This document shows positions 1 through 8,482 of a DNA stretch of 64,000 nt, piece after piece (the stretch's first letter is position 1; each line of letters opens with the position of its first letter). The notes beneath the pieces were generated by a model. The model worked only from the letters and a program-made list of their open reading frames with translations. It was not told where the DNA came from and searched no databases. The stretch is taken from NCBI GenBank assembly GCA_963705885.1, contig OY970120.1:1550001-1614000 (forward strand). The letters are read 5' to 3'. The DNA is from MFD01275-c22 sp963705885. Lineage in GTDB: Bacteria; Actinomycetota; Actinomycetes; JACCUZ01. The position numbers and the translations under genes were made by a program.

Positions 1-278
1 CGTCCGCCGCCTCTGCCGCGAACGCTGCCGTCGACCACGTCCACGACTGGGTCAACGGCACGCCCGACGGCGACTGGACGTCGGCGGCGATCGTCTCCGA
101 CGGGTCCTACGGGGTGCCCGAGGGACTCATCTCCTCGTTCCCCGTCGTGTCGCGCTCCGGCGCATGGGAGATCGTCCCCGACCTCGACATCAGCGACTTC
201 TCCCGGGCCCGCATCGACGCGTCGGTGCAGGAGCTCGAGGAGGAGCGACAGGCCGTCACCTCCCTGGGCCTGGTCTGA
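1..278 (+). CDS. mdh: malate dehydrogenase, C-terminal part
   Basis: Reading frame 3 is open from the window edge to a TGA at 276-278 and gives the last 91 residues of a lactate/malate dehydrogenase-type protein. The segment from WVNGTPDGDW to SDGSYGVPEGL, and the helical tail ending in TSLGLV, match the C-terminal lobe of the NAD-dependent actinobacterial malate dehydrogenases (malate to oxaloacetate, TCA cycle, cytoplasm). The catalytic histidine and nucleotide-binding fold lie outside the window. It is followed after 42 bases by another TCA gene, icd, in the same direction. The identification rests on recognition of the tail and on this neighbour. Confidence 0.88.
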   Translation, partial: SAASAANAAVDHVHDWVNGTPDGDWTSAAIVSDGSYGVPEGLISSFPVVSRSGAWEIVPDLDISDFSRARIDASVQELEEERQAVTSLGLV

Positions 279-320
279 GGCTCCCGACCGACTACCCCAT
301 CCCCTTGCGAGGAGTGACCC

Positions 321-1535
321 GTGGCGAAGATCAAGGTTGAGAACCCGGTCGTCGAGCTCGACGGCGACGAGATGACACGCATCATCTGGTCGTTCATCAA
401 GGACCGGCTGGTCCACCCGTACCTCGACGTCGACCTGAGGTACTTCGACCTCGGCATCGAGCACCGTGACGCCACCGACGACCAGGTGACGGTCGACGCG
501 GCGAACGCCATCAAGGAGCACGGCGTCGGCGTCAAGTGCGCCACCATCACGCCCGACGAGGCGCGCGTCGAGGAGTTCGGCCTGAAGAAGATGTGGCTGT
601 CGCCGAACGGCACGATCCGCAACATCCTCGGCGGGGTGATCTTCCGCGAGCCGATCGTCATCTCGAACATCCCCCGGCTGGTGCCGGGCTGGACCAAGCC
701 GATCGTCATCGGCCGTCACGCGCACGGCGACCAGTACAAGGCGCAGAACTTCGTGGTGCCCGGTCCCGGCACGGTGACCATGACGTACACGCCCGACGGC
801 GAGGGCGAGCCGATGGAGTTCGAGGTCGCCAAGTTCCACGGCGGCGGCGTCGCGATGGGCATGTACAACTACGACGACTCGATCCGCGACTTCGCCCGGG
901 CGTCGTTCCGCTACGGCCTCGAACGCGGCTTCCCGGTCTACCTCTCGACGAAGAACACGATCCTCAAGGCGTACGACGGCCGGTTCAAGGACCTGTTCCA
1001 GGAGGTCTTCGAGGCGGAGTACGAGGAGCAGTTCGGCAAGGCCGGCATCACCTACGAGCACCGCCTCATCGACGACATGGTCGCCGCGGCGCTGAAGTGG
1101 GAGGGCGGCTACGTCTGGGCCTGCAAGAACTACGACGGTGACGTGCAGTCGGACACCGTGGCGCAGGGCTTCGGCTCGCTCGGGCTGATGACCTCGGTGC
1201 TCATGACGCCCGACGGCAAGGTCGAGGCCGAGGCGGCGCACGGCACGGTGACCCGCCACTTCCGGGAGCACCAGAAGGGCAACCCGACCTCCACCAACCC
1301 GATCGCGTCGATCTTCGCGTGGACGCGGGGGCTGGCTCACCGCGGCCGGCTGGACTCGACGCCCGCGGTCACGGAGTTCGCCGACAAGCTCGAGCAGGTG
1401 TGCATCGAGACCGTCGAGGCCGGCCAGATGACCAAGGACCTGGCGCTTCTCGTGTCCAAGGACCAGCCCTACCTCAACACCGAGGACTTCCTGGCCGCCC
1501 TCGACGAGAACCTGCAGAAGAAGATGGCCGGCTGA
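321..1535 (+). CDS. icd: NADP-dependent isocitrate dehydrogenase
   Basis: A 404-residue homodimeric-type (eukaryote-like) isocitrate dehydrogenase that oxidises isocitrate to 2-oxoglutarate in the TCA cycle, reducing NADP. The N-terminal IKVENPVVELDGDEMTRIIW, the SPNGTIRN substrate loop and the C-terminal EAAHGTVTRHFREH cofactor region are all present, and the length is normal for the family. The start is GTG at 321, with AGGAG at 310-314 six bases upstream. It lies 42 bases after malate dehydrogenase, so the two may be co-transcribed. A hairpin at 1584-1615 follows before the convergent galK. Confidence 0.97.
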   Translation: MAKIKVENPVVELDGDEMTRIIWSFIKDRLVHPYLDVDLRYFDLGIEHRDATDDQVTVDAANAIKEHGVGVKCATITPDEARVEEFGLKKMWLSPNGTIRNILGGVIFREPIVISNIPRLVPGWTKPIVIGRHAHGDQYKAQNFVVPGPGTVTMTYTPDGEGEPMEFEVAKFHGGGVAMGMYNYDDSIRDFARASFRYGLERGFPVYLSTKNTILKAYDGRFKDLFQEVFEAEYEEQFGKAGITYEHRLIDDMVAAALKWEGGYVWACKNYDGDVQSDTVAQGFGSLGLMTSVLMTPDGKVEAEAAHGTVTRHFREHQKGNPTSTNPIASIFAWTRGLAHRGRLDSTPAVTEFADKLEQVCIETVEAGQMTKDLALLVSKDQPYLNTEDFLAALDENLQKKMAG

Positions 1536-1583
1536 CCCAGGCCGACGTGCGGACCCCGCGCGTCGGGTCCCACCCCGCGGTGC

Positions 1584-1615
1584 TCAGACCTGCACCGCCC
1601 GTGGAGCAGGTCTGA
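1584..1615. terminator. hairpin between convergent icd and galK
   Basis: A perfect 10-base inverted repeat, TCAGACCTGC at 1584-1593 and GCAGGTCTGA at 1606-1615, with a 12-base loop. It sits between two genes that converge, which is the expected place for a bidirectional terminator. There is no T-tract on either side, as is usual in high-GC actinobacteria. Confidence 0.55.
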
Positions 1616-1633
1616 AGGGGGTTGCCCGCCTCC

Positions 1634-1663
1634 CACAACCACCCGTGCATGATCACCGAGGGG
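1634..1663. repeat. 30-base intergenic repeat, copy 1
   Basis: Begins CACAACCACC and contains GCATGATCACCG followed by a G-run. It matches the segment at 42531-42560 at all but about three of 30 positions. Both copies lie roughly 55 bases beyond the stop codon of a minus-strand gene (here galK). Confidence 0.5.
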
Positions 1664-1687
1664 GAGGGTGGTCGGGCGAGGGGGGGC

Positions 1688-2827
1688 TCAGGCGTCGCGG
1701 CGGGCGCCCGCCGACGGGGTCACCTCGGTCACCGACGGCTCGGCCCACCCGCGCGCTGCGAACGCCCGCGTCACCGCGTCCCTGACCGCGCGGACGCGTG
1801 ACTCGGGCGCGAGCACGACCGCCGACCCGCCGAAGCCGCCGCCGGTCATCCGTGCCCCGACCGCACCGGCGTCGGACGCCGCGGTCACGGCCACGTCGAG
1901 CTCGTCGCAGCTGACCTCGTAGTCGTCGCGCAGCGAGGCGTGCGAGGCCCCCATGAGAGCGCCCAGGGCGCCCCAGTCGCGGGAGCGCAGCGCGGCGACG
2001 GCCGCCACGACCCGGGCGTTCTCGGTCACCACGTGCCGAGCCCTCCGCCGCAGCTCGTCGTCGAGGTCGCGCAGCGCCTCCTCCAACCCGTCGGACGGGA
2101 CGTCGCGCAGGGAGGCGACGCCGAGCTCCTTGGCCGCGCGTTCGCAGGCCGCCCGCCGGTCGCCGTAGGACCCGTCGCCGTGGGAGTGGTGCACCCTCGT
2201 GTCGGCCACGAGCAGGCGCAGCGACTCGGACCCGGGGTCGAGGGGCACCTGCTCGGACCCGAGGGTGCGCGTGTCCAGGAACAGCGCGTGGCCCTGCGTG
2301 CACCGCAGGGACGCCAGCTGGTCCATGAGCCCCGTGGGTGCGCCGACGAAGTCGTTCTCGGCGCGCTGCGTCAGGTGGGCCAGCCCGGTGGTGTCCAGGC
2401 CCAGCCCGAACAGGTCCGACACCGCCATCGCGACGGCGCACTCCAGGGCGTGCGAGGACGAGAGCCCGCTGCCCAGGGGCACCCGGCCGTCCACCAGCAC
2501 GTCCAGCCCCCCGACCTCGTGACCGGACTGCCGCGCGGCCCAGAGCACCCCGGCCGGATAGGCGGCCCACCCGCCCGGTCGTCCGGGGCGGAGGTCGGAG
2601 AGGAGCGCCGACACGTCGCCGCCGGGCTGCTGCACCGACCGGAGACGCACCATGCCGTCGTCGCGGTGGGCGGCCGCAACCGTCGTCCTCGCCTCGATCG
2701 CGAACGGCAGCACGAAGCCGTCGTTGTAGTCGGTGTGCTCGCCGATCAGGTTGACCCGTCCAGGAGCGGACCACACGCCGGCCGGCGTCGCGTCGTAGGT
2801 CGCGGTGAAGGCGTCGGCGACGGTCAT
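1688..2827 (-). CDS. galK: galactokinase
   Basis: A 379-residue GHMP kinase that phosphorylates galactose at C1 with ATP, the first step of the Leloir pathway. The galactokinase signature GRVNLIGEHTDYNDGFVLP is at about residues 23-41, the GHMP phosphate loop VPLGSGLSSSHALE lies in the first half, and the C-terminal GARMTGGGFGG motif is intact. Its ATG at 2827 overlaps the galT stop as ATGA, so the two are translationally coupled. It is the last gene of the minus-strand arm GH42-DeoR-galT-galK. No galE is in the window, so UDP-galactose epimerase must be encoded elsewhere. Confidence 0.96.
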   Translation of the reverse strand: MTVADAFTATYDATPAGVWSAPGRVNLIGEHTDYNDGFVLPFAIEARTTVAAAHRDDGMVRLRSVQQPGGDVSALLSDLRPGRPGGWAAYPAGVLWAARQSGHEVGGLDVLVDGRVPLGSGLSSSHALECAVAMAVSDLFGLGLDTTGLAHLTQRAENDFVGAPTGLMDQLASLRCTQGHALFLDTRTLGSEQVPLDPGSESLRLLVADTRVHHSHGDGSYGDRRAACERAAKELGVASLRDVPSDGLEEALRDLDDELRRRARHVVTENARVVAAVAALRSRDWGALGALMGASHASLRDDYEVSCDELDVAVTAASDAGAVGARMTGGGFGGSAVVLAPESRVRAVRDAVTRAFAARGWAEPSVTEVTPSAGARRDA

Positions 2828-3942
2828 CCGACCGGCACCGTGGCGCGCAGCTGCTCGGCGGCCTGCTCCGGTGTGACGTCGTTGATGAACACACCCATGC
2901 CCGACTCGGACCCGGCGAGGAACTTCAGCTTGTTCGCCGCCCGCTTCACCGAGAACACCTGTAGGTGCAGGTAGGACAGGTCGCGGTCCACCCGGACGGG
3001 CGCCTGGTGCCAGGCCGAGATGTAGGGCAGGGGGGCGCCGTAGAGACGGTCCATGGCGCCGAGCACCTCGAGGTAGAGCGCGGCGAAGTCGTCGCGCTCC
3101 GGCGGGCTGAGCGCCGGGAGGTCCGGCACCTGGCGACGCGGGTAGAGGTGGATCTCGACCGGCCAGCGCGCCGCCGACGGCACGAACGCCACCCAGTGCT
3201 CGCTGGCCGCGACCACCCGGGACCCGTCGGCCACCTCGCCCGCCAGGACGTCGGCGAACAGGTTGCGCCAGGTGCGCTCCCGGTGCCGGCGCGCGGAGTC
3301 GAGCATGCGCCGGGTCCGGGGCGTCACGAACGGGTAGGCGTAGATCTGGCCGTGGGGGTGGGCCAGCGTGACGCCGATCTCCTCGCCGCGGTTCTCGAAG
3401 CAGAAGACCTGCTCGACGTGGGGGAGCGCCGACAGGGCGGCGGTGCGGTCGGCCAGGGCGTCCACGACCAGGCGTACGTGCTCGGGCGGCAGGTGACTGA
3501 TCGGCGAGTCGTGGTCGCTGGTGAAGCACACGACCTCGCAGCGGCCGACACCCGGTCCGCGGGCGAACACGTCGTCGCCCGGGCCGCCCGTGGTCTGTAC
3601 GAGGTGGCTGGAGGGCCCCCCGCCGTCGAGGCGCGTCGCGAACGACGGGAAGCGGTTCTCGAAGACCACGACGTCGTAGTCGTCGGCCGGGACCTCGGTG
3701 TGGCGGCCCCCTCGCGACGGGCACAGGGGGCACTCGTCGGTGGGGGGAAGGTGGGTGCGGCCCTGCCGGTGCGACGCGATGGCGACCCACTCGTCGAGCA
3801 CCGCGTCGTAGCGGATCTCCGACGCGGTGGAGATCGGACCGAGGTCCCGCGGGTCCTCGAGCTGCCGGGACGGGGCGGTGTCCTCGGCGTCGAAGTAGAT
3901 GATCTCGCGGCCGTCGGCGAGCCGGGCCGCGGTGCGCCTCAC
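2824..3942 (-). CDS. galT: galactose-1-phosphate uridylyltransferase
   Basis: A 372-residue class I GalT of the HIT superfamily that exchanges UDP-glucose and galactose-1-phosphate. The catalytic His-Pro-His is at residues 195-197 in LAHPHGQIYAYPF. The N-terminal pair CPLCPS suggests a structural zinc site. The start is taken as GTG at 3942, which overlaps the DeoR stop as GTGA. The same frame stays open much further upstream, but only because it runs antisense-like through the repressor gene. It is coupled to deoR upstream and galK downstream. Confidence 0.95.
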   Translation of the reverse strand: MRRTAARLADGREIIYFDAEDTAPSRQLEDPRDLGPISTASEIRYDAVLDEWVAIASHRQGRTHLPPTDECPLCPSRGGRHTEVPADDYDVVVFENRFPSFATRLDGGGPSSHLVQTTGGPGDDVFARGPGVGRCEVVCFTSDHDSPISHLPPEHVRLVVDALADRTAALSALPHVEQVFCFENRGEEIGVTLAHPHGQIYAYPFVTPRTRRMLDSARRHRERTWRNLFADVLAGEVADGSRVVAASEHWVAFVPSAARWPVEIHLYPRRQVPDLPALSPPERDDFAALYLEVLGAMDRLYGAPLPYISAWHQAPVRVDRDLSYLHLQVFSVKRAANKLKFLAGSESGMGVFINDVTPEQAAEQLRATVPVG

Positions 3943-4742
3943 GAGACGTCCAGTGCCGTGTGCGCGGGGTCGGTCGTCGCCACGACCACGTCGGCCACCC
4001 GGTCGGTCAGCACGGCGAGCGCCCCTGCGTGCAGGCCGTCGTCGGTGATGACGACGTCCGCCTCGTCGAGCGGCGTGATGGTGCTGATGCCGACGACCGC
4101 CCACTTGGTGTGGTCGGCGACCACCGCGAGCCGGCGGCCGGATGCCGCCAGTGCCCGGCTCGTCTCCGCCTCCAGCAGGTTGGGGCTGGTGAAGCCGGTG
4201 CGCTCGTCCATGCCGTGCACGCCGAGGAAGACGATGTCGAGGTTGAGGGATCGGAGGGCGGCCACGGCGACCGGTCCGACGAGCGCGTCGGATGGCGTGC
4301 GGACGCCGCCGGTCAGCACGACCGTCTGCTCCGGCCGCGGGTTCTGGTAGAACACGGTCGCGATCTGCACGCTGTTGGTCACGACCGTGATGCCGGGGAC
4401 GCCGAGCAGCCGGTGGGCCAGCGTCCAGGTGGTGGTGCCCGCGGAGAGCCCGACGGCGAACCCGGGCTGCACCAGCTTCGCCGCCGCGCGCGCGATCGCG
4501 TCCTTCTCGTCGCGCTCGCGCACCGACTTCGCCTCGAAGCCCGGCTCGTCGGTGCTGGTGCGGCCCGGGATGGTGGCACCACCGTGCACCTTGTCGACCA
4601 CCCCCTGCCGGGCCAGCTGGTCGAGGTCGCGGCGCACCGTCATGTCCGAGACGTTGAGCTCGCGGGTCAGGTCGCTGACCCGCACCGCCCCCAGCTCCCG
4701 GACGCGGTCGGCGATGTAGGACTGGCGTTCCCTCGCGAGCAC
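3939..4742 (-). CDS. DeoR-family transcriptional repressor of the galactoside locus
   Basis: A 267-residue DeoR/GlpR-type regulator. The N-terminal helix-turn-helix (about residues 20-42, containing LNVSDMTVRRDLDQLA) is typical. It is followed by the sugar-phosphate-sensing domain with GLSAGTTTWTLAHRL and VFLGVHGMD. The GTG start at 4742 is one base beyond the stop of the GH42 gene, so the repressor belongs to the operon it probably controls. Direct repeats with 10-base spacing, the site type usual for this family, occur in both divergent promoters at 6787-6800 and 6975-6992. The inducer is inferred to be a galactose phosphate or related sugar phosphate. Confidence 0.9.
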   Translation of the reverse strand: MLARERQSYIADRVRELGAVRVSDLTRELNVSDMTVRRDLDQLARQGVVDKVHGGATIPGRTSTDEPGFEAKSVRERDEKDAIARAAAKLVQPGFAVGLSAGTTTWTLAHRLLGVPGITVVTNSVQIATVFYQNPRPEQTVVLTGGVRTPSDALVGPVAVAALRSLNLDIVFLGVHGMDERTGFTSPNLLEAETSRALAASGRRLAVVADHTKWAVVGISTITPLDEADVVITDDGLHAGALAVLTDRVADVVVATTDPAHTALDVS

Positions 4743-4743
4743 C

Positions 4744-6753
4744 TCAGACCTCCCTCTGCTCCCGGACGACGGCCACCGCGCCGGGTGGCACCCGGACAGT
4801 GCCTGCGCAGTCCTGTCCCGACACCAGGTCGGTCCCGACGGCAGGAACAGTCGCCTCCCGCCCGGTGTGGTTCAGGACGAACAGGTACGACGCACGGTCG
4901 CCCTCCCGTCGTACGACCTCCACACCGGGCCGGTCGTGGACCGTGACCCCCGCCACGGCGCACAGCTCGCGGACCAGCGCCGCCGTGCCCTGTGGCCGCA
5001 GCCGGGGCGCGAGGTACCAGGCGGTCCCCCTGCCGACCGCGTGGCGGGTGAGCGCGGGCACGCCCGGGAGCGGCCCGTCGACGTAGCCGGAGACCTCCTT
5101 GGCCCCGTGCAGTGCCAGGTTCTCGGTCCAGACGTCGGCGGTCTCGCCGTCGAGCACGCCGCCGGAGAGCCGGACCTCCTCGCCCGCGCGCAGCGGGTGG
5201 AACTCCTCGGTGCGGATGCCGAGCAGGTCGCGGAAGGCCCCGGGGTAGCCGCCGAGGCGCACGTGGTCGTGCTCGTCGACGATGCCGCTCCAGGAGGTCA
5301 CGAGCGCGTGCCCGCCCTGCTCGACGTAGCCGCGCAGGGCCTCGGCGGAGCGGTCCGTCACGAGGTACAGCGTGGGCACGAGCACCAGGTTGTACCGCGA
5401 CAGGTCGCTGTCGGGGTGCACCAGGTCGGCGGTGACCCCTGCGTCCCAGAGCGCCCGGTAGAGGGACTGGGACACGTCGGGGTAGGTGACGTCGGCGCTC
5501 GGGTGGCTGTCCAGCTCGGCAGCCCACCAGGACTGCCAGTCGAAGAGGATCGCGACGTCGGCCCGGACCGTCGAGCCGGCCACCTCCCCGATCGCCGCGA
5601 GGGTCGCGCCCAGCTCGACGACCTCGCGCCAGACCTTGGTGTCGGTGCCGGCGTGCGGCACCAGGGCGGAGTGGAACTTCTCGGCCCCGGCCCGCGACTG
5701 ACGCCACTGGAAGAAGCACACGGCGTCGGCGCCTCGTGCGACGTGGGCCAGGCTGTTGCGGGCGAGCTGGCCGGGCAGCTTGGCGACGTTGCGCTCCTGC
5801 CAGTTCACCGCGCTCGTCGAGTGCTCCATCAGGAACCACGGCGCACCGCCGGAGGTCCCTCGCGTCAGGTCGGCGCTCCACGCCAGCTCGACGTGGGCGT
5901 CCGGGTCGGCCGCCACGACGTAGTGGTCCTGCGACACGAGGTCCTGCTCGCGGCCCCACGCGTGGTAGTCCATGTCCTTGGTGCGCGGCGACACCATGAA
6001 GTTCGTGGTGACAGGGATGCCGGGGGTCAGCCGGTGGAGCAGGTCGCGTTCCGCGCGGAAGTGGTCGAGCAGCTCGTCGGAGCTGAAGCGTGCGAAGTCC
6101 AGCTGCTGGGTGGGGTTGGGGAACGTCGGTGCCGTGCGAGGAGGCAGCACCTGCTCCCAGTCGCCGTAGCGCTGACTCCAGAACGCGGTGCCCCACGCGT
6201 CGTTGAGGGCCTCGAGCGTGCCGTAGCGGCTCTCGAGCCAGCGCCGGAACGCCGCGGCCGAGACGTCGCAGTAGCAGTGCACGTTGTGGCAGCCGAGCTC
6301 GTTGGAGACGTGCCACATGGCCAGCGCCGGGTGGTCCCCGAAACGCGCCGCCAGGGCGGTCACGAGGGCGAGCGCCCGCTCGCGGAACACCGGCGAGCTG
6401 GGGCACCAGGCCTGCCGGCCGCCGGGCCAGAGGCGGGTGCCGTCGGCACGCTCGGGCAGCGTCTCGGGGTGGGCCCGGGAGAACCACGGCGGAGGTGACG
6501 CTGTCGCCGTGGCCAGGTCCACGGCGATGCCGCCCCCGTGCAGCAGGTCCAGGACGTCGCCCAGCCAGTCCAGCTCGAAGCGTCCCGGCTCCGGCTCGAG
6601 CAGGGCCCAGGAGAACACCCCGACCGTGGCCACGGTGACCCCGGCCTCGCGCATCAGCCGGACGTCCTCGGCCCAGGTCTCGCGCGGCCACTGCTCGGGG
6701 TTGTAGTCGCCGCCATACGCGATGCCGGCCAGGGCAGGGGGCCAGGCGCTCAT
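4744..6753 (-). CDS. GH42 beta-galactosidase
   Basis: A 669-residue cytoplasmic glycoside hydrolase family 42 enzyme (no signal peptide) that releases galactose from beta-galactosides. The start is ATG at 6753, giving MSAWPPALAGIAYGGDYNPEQW; the GGDYNPEQW segment is a family hallmark. The acid/base is Glu152 in VSNELGCH and the nucleophile is Glu310 in FLMEHST. Cysteines in AWCPSS and CHNVHCYC match the zinc-binding cluster of many GH42 enzymes. The C-terminal trimerisation-like and beta-sandwich domains are complete. It is the first gene of the minus-strand galactose operon, and its promoter region carries an operator-like element. Confidence 0.95.
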   Translation of the reverse strand: MSAWPPALAGIAYGGDYNPEQWPRETWAEDVRLMREAGVTVATVGVFSWALLEPEPGRFELDWLGDVLDLLHGGGIAVDLATATASPPPWFSRAHPETLPERADGTRLWPGGRQAWCPSSPVFRERALALVTALAARFGDHPALAMWHVSNELGCHNVHCYCDVSAAAFRRWLESRYGTLEALNDAWGTAFWSQRYGDWEQVLPPRTAPTFPNPTQQLDFARFSSDELLDHFRAERDLLHRLTPGIPVTTNFMVSPRTKDMDYHAWGREQDLVSQDHYVVAADPDAHVELAWSADLTRGTSGGAPWFLMEHSTSAVNWQERNVAKLPGQLARNSLAHVARGADAVCFFQWRQSRAGAEKFHSALVPHAGTDTKVWREVVELGATLAAIGEVAGSTVRADVAILFDWQSWWAAELDSHPSADVTYPDVSQSLYRALWDAGVTADLVHPDSDLSRYNLVLVPTLYLVTDRSAEALRGYVEQGGHALVTSWSGIVDEHDHVRLGGYPGAFRDLLGIRTEEFHPLRAGEEVRLSGGVLDGETADVWTENLALHGAKEVSGYVDGPLPGVPALTRHAVGRGTAWYLAPRLRPQGTAALVRELCAVAGVTVHDRPGVEVVRREGDRASYLFVLNHTGREATVPAVGTDLVSGQDCAGTVRVPPGAVAVVREQREV

Positions 6754-6786
6754 GCGTGGCAGCCTGAGGGAGGTCGGGCGAAAAGT

Positions 6787-6800
6787 CAACAGAATCCAAC
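6787..6800 (-). promoter_or_regulatory. operator-like element before GH42 gene
   Basis: Read on the minus strand this is GTTGGATTCTGTTG, one base different from GTTGGAATCTGTTG at 6976-6989 on the plus strand. It lies 34 bases upstream of the GH42 start. The near-identity of the two elements, one in each divergent promoter next to a DeoR gene, suggests a shared repressor site. Confidence 0.6.
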
Positions 6801-6936
6801 GGCTGTGGTGAGATGGCGTGCGATCCACCAGGCCCGTAGGGCGCCGCGGCCGGCCGCGAGCGCACCGAGCGGCAGCGACAGTGACCGAGCATATCGGAGA
6901 AATTCAGCCTGTGGCGGAGATGTTACGCGCTGGCTC

Positions 6937-6965
6937 TTGACACGGGATGTGACGCGCGCCACTGT
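6937..6965 (+). promoter_or_regulatory. possible promoter of the sugar transporter operon
   Basis: A clear TTGACA at 6937-6942 with CACTGT at 6960-6965, a 17-base spacer. The -10 match is weak. The operator-like repeat begins 10 bases downstream, over the expected transcription start. Confidence 0.35.
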
Positions 6966-6974
6966 GTGGCTAGT

Positions 6975-6992
6975 TGTTGGAATCTGTTGGAA
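6975..6992 (+). promoter_or_regulatory. operator-like direct repeat before sugar-binding protein gene
   Basis: Two exact copies of TGTTGGAA at 6975-6982 and 6985-6992, spaced one helical turn apart (10 bases), 36 bases upstream of the transporter start. DeoR-family repressors typically bind direct repeats of this spacing. The core recurs on the opposite strand at 6787-6800. Confidence 0.65.
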
Positions 6993-7028
6993 CGTGTCCT
7001 GTCAGTCTGACCGCCCCAGGAGGGGAAC

Positions 7029-8378
7029 ATGCCGAACTTCGAGTCCGAGGCCCACTACCTGGCGAGCCTGACCCCGCCGTCCGTGGCCGCCGGAGTGGGC
7101 CGCCGCAACGTCCTCAAGGGGGCAGCCGGGGCGGGCGCGGCGCTCACGCTGCCTGGCCTGCTCGCGGCCTGCGGCGGCGACGACGAGGGCTCGTCCGGCA
7201 GCAGCGGAGGGAAGCCGACCGGCACCGTGAGCTTCGGCTCCAACGAGGCAGGCGGCGACGTGCCGCAGATGCGCCGCGACGCCCTCGTCGCGGCGTACGA
7301 GAAGTCGTCGGGGCTGAAGGTCGCGATCAACGCCGTCGACCACAACACGTTCCAGGAGAACATCAACAACTACCTGCAGGGCAACCCGGACGACGTGTTC
7401 TCGTGGTTCGCGGGCTACCGCATGCAGTTCTTCGCCGAGCGCGGGCTGATCGGCGACGTCAGCGACGTGTGGCCGATCGACGGCGTCGGCGAGGCGTTCC
7501 AGAAGGCCTCGACGGGCAGCGACGGCAAGCAGTACTTCGTCCCGGACTCCAACTACCCGTGGGTCGTCCTCTACCGGAGGTCCTTCTGGGACGAGCGCGG
7601 CTACACCGCGCCGACCACCTACGACGAGATGATCACGCTCGCCACCCAGATGAAGTCGGACGGACTGAACCCGTTCGCCTTCGCGGACAAGCAGGGCTGG
7701 CCGGCGATGGGGACGTTCGACATCCTCAACATGCGCATCAACGGCTACGACTACCACGTCAGCCTCATGGCCGGCGAGGAGTCCTGGGACTCGGCAGAGG
7801 TCAGGAGCGTCTTCGACCAGTGGCGTGAGCTGCTGGAGTACGCCCAGCCGGACGCCCTCGGGCGTGACTGGGAGGAGGCGGCGCAGTCACTGGTCGCCAA
7901 CAAGTCGGGCATGTACTACCTGGGCCTGTTCGCGTTCGAGCAGTTCCCGGAGGACGAGCGAGACGACGTCGGCTTCTTCAACTTCCCGGAGATCGACTCC
8001 AGCATCGGTGCCGACGCGATCGACGCGCCGATCGATGGCTACTGCATGGCCGCCGACCCCGACAACGAGGACGGGGCGAAGGACTTCCTGAAGTTCATCC
8101 CCTCGGTCGAGGCGGCGGACACCCTCAGCGAGGCGGGCTACCCGCTGATCTGGGCCAACTCGAACGCCGACCTCAGCTCGCTGGCACTGATCCAGCAGGA
8201 GGCCGCGACGTTCATCGCGGAGCAGTCCTCCATCGCCCAGTTCCTCGACCGCGACACGCGTCCCGACTTCGCGTCGACCGTCATGATCCCCTCGATCCAG
8301 GACTTCATCAAGAACCCGAACGACGTGGCAGGCCTCACCAAGAAGATCGAGGAGCAGAAGAAGTCGATCTTCGTCTGA
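7029..8378 (+). CDS. ABC sugar-binding lipoprotein
   Basis: A 449-residue family 1 extracellular solute-binding protein. The N-terminus has a twin-arginine pair (GVGRRNVLKG, residues 22-31), a hydrophobic stretch and a lipobox ending at Cys48 (GLLAAC), so export as a membrane-anchored lipoprotein, probably by the Tat route, is likely. The body contains the usual DVFSWFAGYRMQFFAERG and DSNYPWVVLYRR elements. RBS AGGAGGGG precedes ATG 7029. It heads the plus-strand arm with two permeases and a GH36 galactosidase, so the ligand is probably an alpha- or beta-galactoside oligosaccharide. Confidence 0.92.
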   Translation: MPNFESEAHYLASLTPPSVAAGVGRRNVLKGAAGAGAALTLPGLLAACGGDDEGSSGSSGGKPTGTVSFGSNEAGGDVPQMRRDALVAAYEKSSGLKVAINAVDHNTFQENINNYLQGNPDDVFSWFAGYRMQFFAERGLIGDVSDVWPIDGVGEAFQKASTGSDGKQYFVPDSNYPWVVLYRRSFWDERGYTAPTTYDEMITLATQMKSDGLNPFAFADKQGWPAMGTFDILNMRINGYDYHVSLMAGEESWDSAEVRSVFDQWRELLEYAQPDALGRDWEEAAQSLVANKSGMYYLGLFAFEQFPEDERDDVGFFNFPEIDSSIGADAIDAPIDGYCMAADPDNEDGAKDFLKFIPSVEAADTLSEAGYPLIWANSNADLSSLALIQQEAATFIAEQSSIAQFLDRDTRPDFASTVMIPSIQDFIKNPNDVAGLTKKIEEQKKSIFV

Positions 8379-8482
8379 GCCCCTGTCCCCTGAGTGTCAC
8401 CGGGCACGTCCGCCACCGGTGGTGACGGGCGGGCCCGGGGCACGCCGGACGCATCCGGCACCACGTGAGAAGGAAGACCCAG

